Part shown: positions 55,053-64,000 of the stretch, piece after piece | Position numbering within the stretch: position 1 is the first letter of the stretch | How the letters are laid out: each line of letters begins with the position of its first letter | NCBI GenBank assembly: GCA_964023275.1 | Contig: OZ029914.1 | Coordinates: 15,226,308-15,290,307, forward strand | Source of the DNA: Norana najaformis | Taxonomy: Eukaryota > Annelida > Clitellata > Crassiclitellata > Hormogastridae | Reading direction: 5' to 3' | DNA length: 64,000 nucleotides | Translations under genes and position numbers: made by a program | The notes under the pieces: model-generated | Database searches by the model: none | Told to the model about the DNA's origin: nothing | Seen by the model: only the letters and a program-made list of their open reading frames with translations

Positions 55053-56756
55053 TCATTCGACACCGAAGAAGCTCCTTTTGTACGATTTCCGAGTGTGGCA
55101 TCTGCCGGAACAATCGCGCATAATATTCCAGCAATAGTCTGCCATCATGTGTGCATCCCATCTTCCTTGATATCGATTTTCCATTGTTTTGATGTCTTGG
55201 TGAAATCTTTCACCTTGCTCTTCGCTGAAGTCACCAAGATTCTCTGGAAAGCGATCTAAGTGACTGTGGAGATAATGGACTTTAATGCTCATGTTGCAGC
55301 CAAGCTTGTTGAAATGAAGAAGCATATCCTCTACTAGTTGTGCATAATTGTCTGCCTTCTTGTCGCCAAGAAAATTTTTAGTTACAAGAACAAAGGAAGA
55401 CCAGGCACAAGATTCGATTTCATTCATTGATGGTATGAAAAGTGGGTCATTCATAAGTTGCCTGATCTGTGGACCATCGAAGATTCCAGCCTTCAATTTT
55501 TCCATTGTAATTCCTGGTAACTTGTGTACTATGTATTCGAAGCATGAACCTTCTTGATTCAAAGCCCTGACAAATTGTTTCATCAGGCCTAGCTTTATAT
55601 GTAGTGGTGGCAGTATGATCCTATCTCGTGCCACCAAAGATTCCTTGATTACATTTTGAGCTCCAACCACCATGTCTTTCCTCGAAGGCCAATCTTTTCT
55701 TGTCCAATGTTCATGCTTGGCTCTACTGTCCCAAAGACACAAAAAGCAGGGATACTTTGTGTAGCCACTTTGTTGACCAAGGAGGAAATTTACCATCTTC
55801 AAGTCTACACAAATTACCCATTGATGTTCTTTGTATTTTATCTTTTCCAGTACTAAAGAGATGGCATTGTACTCTTCTTTCATCCTGGTGGAGTGACCGA
55901 TTGGAATAGAACCAAATTTGTTGCCGTTATTTAAAAGCACACATTTCAGACTACGTTTTGAACTGTCGATAAAAAGACGCCACTCATCTGGGCTGTAATC
56001 CGACAGACCAATTTTCTTCAATAAGTTGATGATGTCATTACAGAATACTAGGTTGTTGTCTTCGGTAAAGAATGGCAGCAAATCCTTTTCTCTGTTTCTA
56101 TAAATTGTAATTTTCGTTCCAGGCTGAAGTGCATTCTTTTCCTTTAGTCTGGACGCAAGCAATTCAGAGGACTCTTTGGAAAGATTTAAGTCCCTGATCA
56201 GATCACTCAACTCTTTTTGGTCAAAACGTTCACTGTGTGAAGTTGATTGGAAATCACTGTCACTGCCCCCACTTTCTTCACTTTCGTCATCTTGTCCGAT
56301 ATTGGACATGCAAGTGTCATCGTCTGAGAGCTGAGGTAGTTCGCGAAAAGGTGGAACTGGTACAATATCCGAATGCGGAACAGGTCTCCTGGCTGAAGGT
56401 ATATCAGGGTAAGACAACTTGTGACGATTATTTCGATTGATGCCTATGATATTAACCATACAAAAGTAACAGTCGTCGAAGTGGTTTATCTGTTCCCTCC
56501 AAACCATCGGTACACCAAATTTCAGGCAGCTTCTCTTTCCAATTGTCCAGTGGCGCAATTGTTCAGTACAAGTTTTGCATACTGTATGAGGAGCCCATTG
56601 CTTATCTTGATCTCCAAGTTTGACACCAAAATAACCTACATATGCTCTTTTTACAAACTCAGAAATCGGTTTCCTGTTTGCTTTTAGTGTGTATTCCCCA
56701 CAAATGTAGCAGAATATGTCTGGATGGTTAATGCAGCTCCGTCTGGAAGTAGCCAT
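55053..56756 (-). CDS. Uncharacterised Cys-rich protein, intact copy
   Basis: 567-residue single-exon frame with an ATG start (MATSRRSCINHPDIFCYICG). I recognise the family as an uncharacterised one with many copies in arthropod and cnidarian genomes, but know no function. Residues 16-99 look like a zinc-binding module: C16-x2-C19, H57-x2-C60-x2-C63, C96-x2-C99. An acidic low-complexity linker follows (144-170). Residues about 215-540 are the conserved core: LFIDSSKRSLKCVLLNNGN with D264, WVICVDLK with D318, GYTKYPCFLCLWDSR, LPPLHIKLGLMKQFV, HYLHSHLDRFPENLG, and EEQGERFHQDI with E516. The order of these acidic residues within beta-strand-like contexts resembles an RNase H-like/DDE fold, which would suggest a transposase-derived protein; this is inference. 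There are no terminal inverted repeats that I can see. It lies 1.2 kb downstream of GVIN-like gene 2, same strand. Confidence 0.8.
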   Translation of the reverse strand: MATSRRSCINHPDIFCYICGEYTLKANRKPISEFVKRAYVGYFGVKLGDQDKQWAPHTVCKTCTEQLRHWTIGKRSCLKFGVPMVWREQINHFDDCYFCMVNIIGINRNNRHKLSYPDIPSARRPVPHSDIVPVPPFRELPQLSDDDTCMSNIGQDDESEESGGSDSDFQSTSHSERFDQKELSDLIRDLNLSKESSELLASRLKEKNALQPGTKITIYRNREKDLLPFFTEDNNLVFCNDIINLLKKIGLSDYSPDEWRLFIDSSKRSLKCVLLNNGNKFGSIPIGHSTRMKEEYNAISLVLEKIKYKEHQWVICVDLKMVNFLLGQQSGYTKYPCFLCLWDSRAKHEHWTRKDWPSRKDMVVGAQNVIKESLVARDRIILPPLHIKLGLMKQFVRALNQEGSCFEYIVHKLPGITMEKLKAGIFDGPQIRQLMNDPLFIPSMNEIESCAWSSFVLVTKNFLGDKKADNYAQLVEDMLLHFNKLGCNMSIKVHYLHSHLDRFPENLGDFSEEQGERFHQDIKTMENRYQGRWDAHMMADYCWNIMRDCSGRCHTRKSYKRSFFGVE

Positions 56757-57925
56757 AACCTTAAGGATGTTCGCATCTGAGGAATTAAATGACTAACCTA
56801 AAAAATAGTAAGAACATGTAGTTATTTAATGCTCACATTCACAGATTGTTCTTGCGACCAACTCTTAATATGCCCTAAGACGACTGCGGCTGCTCTTGCA
56901 TTCAGGAGGCGGTTTATATAGGCTATAAATGCTGACTTCAGCATAATCTATTTACATAGTTCGAAACCATGAAACGCTGTATAAGCACAAATAAATTCTA
57001 AATGAGGCCATGAATTTAGTGCCGAGTAAGCTGTAGGCTACGGAATAGTTATTTCGTTGAATCAGCAATATCTCAGCACGCGGCAAGATATGCTGATTTT
57101 ACATTATAAGGATGTAGGCATTATATGAATCAGCAAGAATTATAATTAGCCATAAATAAAGCTTATTATGACATTTTAGTTTTGCCAAAGACATCGTTTA
57201 AAGAGTGGACTGGGTTTTCTTTACAAAATCGACGATATCTGAGAAACTAGACCTGATGCACTCAATCCAATGACATTTTCTGAATCAGCGCCCAAAATTA
57301 CCCCAAGAACAGGTCTAAAACCGAAGGCAACAAGAAAAAAAATTTTTTCTGTTGGCCAATGTTACTAGCACATTGGTTGCAAGCACACGTTTTGCTTAAT
57401 TTTATGTAAATGAAAACGTTACTCTAATACTGGGGATTAGATGTAGGCTACATGTACACAACGTAACTTACAAATAAAAGGGCAGCTCATTATAGAAAGA
57501 CCTAAATATCGCTTCCGTACTCATATTTATTACTGTACACTTGTAAACAACACTTCACAGAGACTCCAACGGCAGGCATACAGCCTTGCAAAGGCAATTT
57601 ATATTGAATTCTACAAGTTACCGTTTTATCACTTTCTAAGCGTTACCATAAAGTAATTTCGACTGCTTTCACAACAGAGAAGACTTACTTAATGTCAGTC
57701 AAAATACATTTTAAAATGAAAACCAAGAATTGTATTAAGTAAACTAAGCCTACAGTCGATTTCATAGCAAGTACATTTTATGTGACTCAAATAAAAGTCA
57801 TGCAAACTCTACAGAACAGTGATATGTTTGATAAGCTATTAACTTGTGTCGGATAAAGGGTTTAATTAAATGATTCATAAGCTGCAGAACTGTCGAAATG
57901 TCTATATCCTTTAGGATGCAAAATC
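56757..57925. other. Intergenic stretch between Cys-rich gene 1 and GVIN-like gene 2
   Basis: AT-rich; no gene seen. On the minus strand ATTAAA at about 57862 could be the poly(A) signal of the GVIN-like gene ending at 57926. Confidence 0.35.
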
Positions 57926-60900
57926 CTACTTTCGAATGCGTATGACATTCAGTATTTTTTCCAAACTTAAGTTTACACAGCCATTTTCTGCAAGATCATC
58001 ATCCCTAGCAGCACTTACATTATGTGTCTGAGCTACCTCTTTATGCAATTCTTGAAAAAACCAACACATTGGTTCATTAAATGTTCGTACAGTATGCTGA
58101 TCGAACTTCCAATCCTGAAAATGCAGTCGCTTTGTGTCTTCCCAAGAAAGGTTGCGAATGTTGTAAAATTTTCGTGAAATTGGGGTAAAATTGACAATAT
58201 GCTCGTCCTTAATTGCATGACATGGTTTGCTGATTAGTTCCTTTCGTTGATTAACAGTGCCAGCGAGTCCACACGGTTGATGACATGTGTGATGTTTGCA
58301 AAGTTCGTTGTTTACGTCTTTCTCTAGGGTGTGACCACTGAATCCCCAGCACAAGGCTCCGCACCAAAAGCAACTTTCTGTGCATCCTAGTCTTTCTTTA
58401 ACTTCTGGATCTTCTGCAACGCTCTGAAAATAAACTTCTTCTTCAGTGTATGTTTCTGAGAATTCCCTTAGTTTGCACTCTACGCTGCTTTTAAAAGATT
58501 CGAAATCAACATCTTCACTATCATAACGGCTGAAAAACCTATCGTCATCCTTTTGAAGATGTTGCTGAACAACATCACTGATGTCTTCCCATCGCCTGGA
58601 TGCGATAACATCGCTAAGAACGCGATCTAACGCCCGCTTTAAAGTAGATGCGTGCTTCATATTGGCTTTGTCGTTTGAATGCAGGGAATCGATAGCATTC
58701 GTAAACCACTTTTTAATTGATTCTTTTGGATTTTTGAAATGGTTAAGAGCCCTGTCCTTTTTTCCGGCTGCAACTTCCTTTGCAAGTTCCTCAAAGTAAT
58801 GCAGTCGAACTGATTCGCTGTTATTTGTCCATGACACTGATTTCGCCCAATCTACTTTACTGTCACGACCTGCGAGCATTGCGTTCTCTTTAATGGCTTT
58901 GATCAGTCTGTCGGCGACAATTTGTCCTTCGCCTGCAGAAGAAAATCTGCTCCTAAGTCTAGTCTTAATCTCATCTTTATAACTTTTTTCCTTTTGCAAC
59001 AGGATCATACTCGGTTTATTTTCACGATCCCACGTCAGTTGTGGTTCTTCCATTTTCTTTCGAAGCTGTTGTAAAGCGTAAACTTGAAGCACTTTTGTCT
59101 TGAATTTATCATTTAGTTCGATTTCAAGCATATCCTCGTAGTTTTTAATCTCATTGGAAAATATAGTTTTAAGATCTCTAACCATTTCTTCATCAAAGTC
59201 TATTCCTTTTTGAGAACGGTCAAACTGCCTCTGACTCAGCACTTTAAACACAAGTTTTTCTATTTTTCTGACCAACTCATCTAGTTGACTTTCATCAAGC
59301 GCCCATGTTTCTTTCATATTTGTTGCAGAGCTTATTTTAAATGAGCTTTGCTTTGCAAGGTTTTCATAATTTATTTCATTGTTGTAAAGAAATAAAATAT
59401 CAGGTAATAAGCCAGTGCTCACATATTCCTGCTTCATACCAGATAACATTTTTGCATCAATATCAGGCCCCGTATCCGAAGAGATTGCAATTTCTTGTAG
59501 CTGTTTCCAGATGTCTTCTTCGATATTTTTCTGTTCGTCCTCTGTATAAATTCCATTCGGCCTTTCTCGTAACAATCGTTTCATTGATGCGTCTATTGCA
59601 GCCGTGAATTCTGAAAAGCACTGTTGTCGCACAATTGTTCCCTCGAACGTCTGCTTCAAACTTTTGGTAGAATTCTCATAGTGTCTTTCTTTGTATTTTT
59701 CGAGTGATGCGTTAATGTCTGTTCGCCACTGTGTGCCTTTAGCCTCCGTTATCAAATTTTCCATATTATTCGCAAATTCTTCACACTTATCGCAGTTATC
59801 CGGAATTTGAGAAAGTTGTTCTGCTATTCTTTCAAAGATTTTGATACGAAGCTGGTTAGTCGACGCTTCGTTTTTGTACTTAATTTGCGACCTGACATTC
59901 TCTTGTATATTATTTGATAAGTCTTTTTTGTGAAACCTGAATGCATAATCAAGGTTCTCTTTCACAACCGAAATTTTCTTATGAAAACAAAGAAACTCAG
60001 TGATGTGTTGAACATTCTTGAAATTGAGAGCAAAGTTCTCTTCTGCGACGCAGGTCCAATAATTTTCGATCTGTTGAGACCATCGAGCAAACGTAAGCTT
60101 ACTTTCGGAACTTCTGGCTAGTTCGAGAATTTTCATATAAAGATTCACTATGTCTTCGTGGTACGTTTCAGATGGAGATGAACCAACACTTGATCCATTT
60201 TTGAATGCTCCAAACTGAGTAAATGATTGACCAGACAGAATTTGTTCCGTCACTTCCTCCAAGCATTCTGAGTAAGACGAGCCTATATCTATAACATTTT
60301 TACGAATAGCTTCGATTGCTTTCTTCAGAGCTTCATAAAACTGTGCGGTTGTTTCTTCCGTTTTCAAAGAATTTCGTTCCAGTAAATGTTGAACCATGAA
60401 AAGTTTTGGCTTAATGTCGGCTTCTCTAAGACGTGCCATGGCAACAAATGCTACCTGGAGGATATTCGCAATTTCTGTCATCGCTTCGCCGAGGATATTA
60501 ACAATAGCCAGATGGCTTATACCAAAAGCGAAGGTCGCCATTAGACGATCTTGATGAATGGCGTTTGGATCGTTCATTTTTTCGGGCGAACAAAGCCCTT
60601 CGGTATCAATAAGAATGAAGGCATCAAACCCAAGTGATTTACGAAGATCGTCGTCTAGAAAGACCAATCTCATTAATAAGCCTACACCTCGGCTGCAGCG
60701 TCCTAACGAAACCATTAGTCTGCAGTCAAACAAGGCATTCAAAAGGGTTGACTTACCGGTAGACTGTAAACCAACAACACATATTACAAATACCAAAAGA
60801 TTTGGTCTTTTCTCTGATATACTACTGCAAATGGCCCTAATCCAAGGGATTGGTATTTCGCCTGAGTCTCCATTCAAAAGTTCCAGCGTTTGTCCATTGA

Positions 60901-62013
60901 GAAGAAGGTCAGCAAATCGATGCGGAAGATCGTTATATATCTCAACGTCAGTACTATTTTGATATAGATGAGTCATTAATCTTATTATGTGTTCTAGCCC
61001 TAAATTTAGACTTTCGACTTTTTCAAGTGCTGACTTTTTCTGAACTTGAGCTGCTTCAAATTCGTCATCATGAGGTGTATGTTGCTTGGACTCGTTGCCA
61101 TAATATTTTCTCGAGTTCATTATTCGCCGCATCTTTTCATTAGCATCAATAACCTGTGATCGCGGTTCTGCTGTTTCAAGGGCTGAAATCGAAGAAAGTG
61201 TTGTGTCTAGGTGCAACAAAGATTTTTTGAGTTTTACGATGTCTGATTGCTTGAAGACATCTAAACACAAATTGATCAAATGGTTTCTAGTTTCTTCGTT
61301 TACATTTTGAGCGGTTTCAGGAGAACTTGCTAATAGTTGCTTTGTTTCGGCACAACCATGTTTTTGCACAAACTCAAGAAACATCTCAGATTCGACAGTT
61401 TGCAAGCTTTCCACCAAAGTCAAACATTTCGGCCACTCAGCAGTATCGCAGTTAGTTATGCAACCACTGTTTAGCGCTTCTCCAATTACACGTCTAATCT
61501 TTTCATGGGTTTCGTGGCTCGAAAGTTGGGATGTCAAAATTGTTTGATTATCAGGTTGTCCTGTTTTCTTGTTTACTGAATCTACTTTGATGGAGAAAAC
61601 CTTTCTATTAGGAATAATGGATTTCAGTTTAGTCCACTGTTCTTTAGAAGCATTTGGCATTAGAAAAGCAATGAATGAACAATCAAGTTGTTCTAGAAAC
61701 TTTAACATATCAGGAAAATCTGTTGCTTCTCCGTGTAGGTTAGCCAGAATTGCAACTGCTTCCTTGTTCCTTTTGTAATAGTCATGCATTTTTAATTTCC
61801 ACGTAGTTTCGCTACAGGTTTCTTGAGTGAGCCACGCAATTTCTACTGTTCCACCCAGAGTCATAGGTCGACCGTACTGAGTACAAGGTTCAGTGTTCGA
61901 CGAAAACAAGAATTGCTTTGCCATCAACTGGTTGAGTATGGAGCTCTTTCCAGTTGAATTTTCTCCAAGGCGTACTGCAGCTACCATTCTGAAGGGGCTC
62001 GAAAATAATGTTA
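57926..62013 (-). CDS. Very large GVIN/URGCP-type GTPase, copy 2 (main exon)
   Basis: The frame from the first Met (61987) is 1353 residues, but homology to copy 1 continues upstream (TLFSSPFR) to a clear acceptor tttcatttcag ending at 62014, so the exon starts at 62013. Numbering from Met61987: N-terminal P-loop GENSTGKSS at 8-16, WLTQETCS and ILANLHG; main G domain G1 GLQSTGKST at 406-414, GRCSRG, DTEG at 461-464, NILGEAMTEIANILQ; helical region with ENFALNFKNVQHITEF and FSSAGEGQIVADRL; C-terminal CTESCFWCGALCWG and HHTCHQPCGLAG. Compared with copy 1, about 200 N-terminal residues are not in this exon. No frame encoding them is seen in the remaining 2 kb, so the 5' exon lies beyond the window or is lost. 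The frame is open throughout, arguing for a functional gene. The function is as proposed for copy 1. Confidence 0.86.
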
Positions 62014-62190
62014 CTGAAATGAAATTAGTCAGTTCTTATCAATTTGTATGTGCTGAACACGAATATGACAGTGAAAATGCCGAATTGGCTCTAGTTTTTT
62101 TGTAATCTGAAATGAAGTAATTTTATATCGCACAATGCATGCCAATAGTGATACACTTACAGTTAATATTTGTAAAAACCAGGTCATAGA
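62014..62190 (-). other. Putative intron end before GVIN-like gene 2
   Basis: 177 bp between the stop of Cys-rich gene 2 and the acceptor at 62014. It contains a pyrimidine-rich run and tttcag on the minus strand. If the acceptor is used, Cys-rich gene 2 lies inside the preceding intron. Confidence 0.4.
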
Positions 62191-63881
62191 CTAGTTCTTA
62201 GATTTTTTTGCCTGTCTCTTGTACAGCTGTTCGGGAGCATCTCTGCGGAGTGTCCAGCAGTAGTCAGCCAACATTGTATTGGACCATTTTTCCTGGTACC
62301 TTTGCTCCATTGTTGCGATATCTTGATGAAAACGTTCGCCATGTTCGTCACTAACCATACCACAGTTGTCAGGGAAGAAATCGAGATGGGAATGAAGAAA
62401 ATGCATCTTCAGAGACATATTGCAGCGAAATTTCTGGTACTGCTTGAGCATGTCTTCTACTAGTTCCTTGTAGTTTTCTGCCCTAACATTCCCCAGAAAG
62501 TCTGTAGACACTAGACGAAAAGCATTCCATGCTTGTTTCGCATCACCCTCCAGCAAGTTGTTGAAGCGGTCATCTTTGAAGAGTTCTCTAATCTGAGGAC
62601 CCACAAAAACTCCCTCTTTAATCTTTGTTTCGCTGAGTCGAGGGAATTTTTCATGCAGGTATCGGAAAGCTGGTGAAGTGCGGTCCATGGCTTTCACGAA
62701 GTTCTTCACCAAACCTAGTTTGATGTGAAGGGGTGGTAGTAGGATTTTGTGAGCCTCGACCAGAGCTGGGTGCTGGATATTCTTCTGTCCAACTGCCATG
62801 TTTTGTCTGGGAGTCCATTCCTTCCGCACGTGGTGCAACTCTCTTGCTCGGCTATCCCACTCACACAAGAAACACATATATTTTGTATATCCTTGCTGCA
62901 GTCCCATTAAAATGGCAACTACCTTCAAATCACCACACAGGTGCCATTTGTACCTGTTATAGTCAATGGAATGCAGTAGCTGTTTTAGGTTATCGTATGT
63001 CTCTTTCATGTGGACAGCATGCGCTAATGGAATAGATGGAAGACGGTTTCCATTGTGCAAAAGCACAGCCTTAAGACTCAGTGTTGAAGAGTCTACAAAG
63101 AGTCTCCATTCTTGTGGGTCATGAGTGATCTGTAAGGCATTCATGAGGTCGTCAATATTGGAACAGAATACCAGATTACCTTCCTTCATAAAGAAAGGTT
63201 CCAACTGCTGGTGGCGCTTTCTATATGAAGTAATTGTGACATCTTCTTCTAGAAGATTCCATTGTTGGAGTCTTGATCCTAGCAATTCTGCCTTGTTTTG
63301 GATAAGTCCAAATCACGAACAAGGTCATTTAGTTCTTCCTGTGTTATTCTGTTTGGAGTTGATGATGCACCACAGTGAAAATCGGGATCACTGCACGCTG
63401 ACGGACCAGGAGAAGAACATGTCGGCTCACCCTTGTCCTCATCAGATGAATCAAGGAAAATATATTCTGCTGGAGGTTCTGGAATAGGAAGTCCATCACC
63501 ATGTGAAACTGGTCTCAATGCTGACGGAATGTTTGGGTAGACTATTGTCCACTTCTTTTGCTTCGTTATTCCACCGGAAAGAGGAGGAACCAAGCAGAAG
63601 TAACAGTCATCTACGTGGTTGCTTTGCTCTCTCCACACCATGGGAACTGCAAACGGCATTGATGGTCTTTTGCCATTCAACCACTGTGAAAGCTGTGTTG
63701 TACATGTAGCACTGCATATATGCGGGGCCCATGGCTTGTCTTGGTCACCAACCTTGCATTCGAAGTAAGCATGATATGCCTTCTTGACTTGATAAGTGAT
63801 ACTTTTCTTCTGGTTGGCAAATGTCACTTCCCCACAAATGTAACAAAAGTTGTCCACAGTATTTACGCACTTCAGAGGCAT
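62191..63881 (-). CDS. Uncharacterised Cys-rich protein, second copy with one frameshift
   Basis: Paralogue of the gene at 55053-56756, same strand. Frame 63881-63279 starts MPLKCVNTVDNFCYICGEVT and holds the Cys module (CYIC, HICSATC, CYFC), an acidic linker and NDLVRDLDLSK. The rest continues in frame 63285-62191: AELLGSRLQQWNLLEEDVT, WRLFVDSSTLSLKAVLLHNG, WHLCGDLK, GYTKYMCFLCEWDSR, LPPLHIKLGLVKNFVKA, HFLHSHLDFFPDNCG, DEHGERFHQDI. The two overlap at about 63285-63300, where an A-run is one base short. Everything else is conserved, including the three acidic positions seen in copy 1, so this is either a very young break or a base-calling error. It lies just 178 bp upstream of the GVIN-like gene 2 exon. 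Function unknown. Confidence 0.75.
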
Positions 63882-64000
63882 TACTGTTCTGTATTGTATC
63901 TAAATGGATAAAGTAATAATAGTTTTATAAAACAGTAACTTAAACTGTCTCGCACAAAGTCTGTAATATTGTAAATGCTCAACCGTTCCGACTCGCTTTA
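63882..64000. other. Upstream region of Cys-rich gene 2
   Basis: 119 bp to the window end; nothing recognised. Confidence 0.3.

Noticed and set aside
55053-63881. The Cys-rich genes as autonomous transposons
   Set aside because: No terminal inverted repeats or target duplications found by eye around either copy; kept only as a possible transposase-derived family.

Overview
This is a window of an AT-rich invertebrate animal (metazoan) genome. The evidence is large intron-poor genes of animal innate-immunity families, consensus splice sites, and a dense load of animal transposons: CR1/L2-like and RTE LINEs, hAT and piggyBac elements, and a tRNA-derived SINE. A 10-N assembly gap lies at 1232-1241. 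The LINE types, and the 2A-like peptide in one of them, would suit a lophotrochozoan, cnidarian or non-vertebrate deuterostome, but the species cannot be fixed from the sequence.

The left half (1-31 kb) is mostly repeats. There is a decayed satellite (1.2-3.0 kb) and a triplicated ~690-bp repeat, two of whose copies carry a hAT MITE while the middle copy keeps the empty target site (4.4-6.2 kb). LINE fragments of at least four families follow. A hAT element (18.1-21.6 kb, 8-bp target duplications) has an internally deleted piggyBac element nested inside it. An RTE LINE follows at 22-23.9 kb, then a minisatellite made by tandem amplification of a piece of LINE reverse transcriptase. The one host-gene trace is a decayed beta-propeller (NHL-like) exon at 13.5 kb with shorter tandem copies behind it.

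The right half (32-64 kb) holds the host genes, all on the minus strand: two very large GVIN/URGCP-type GTPase genes (32.2-36.9 kb, 1565 aa; 57.9-62.0 kb, at least 1353 aa), a RING protein with 11 tandem B-box-like repeats (38.6-42.1 kb), and two members of an uncharacterised Cys-rich family (55.1-56.8 kb intact; 62.2-63.9 kb with one frameshift). Between them lie a nearly full-length LINE with a 2A-like motif (42.4-45.3 kb), a second internally deleted piggyBac element (47.6-49.3 kb) and several LINE 3' ends.

The GVIN GTPases and the TRIM-like RING/B-box protein belong to families that act in cell-autonomous immunity in vertebrates, so the locus reads as an invertebrate immune-effector cluster; that is inference. 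Notable points are the B-box array, which is still being homogenised; the intact N-terminal P-loop in both GTPases; a splice donor in the RING gene whose phase fits the propeller exon 24 kb away on the other strand, with a pair of near-identical inverted LINEs around the segment holding that exon; and the conserved D/D/E-like residues of the uncharacterised family.
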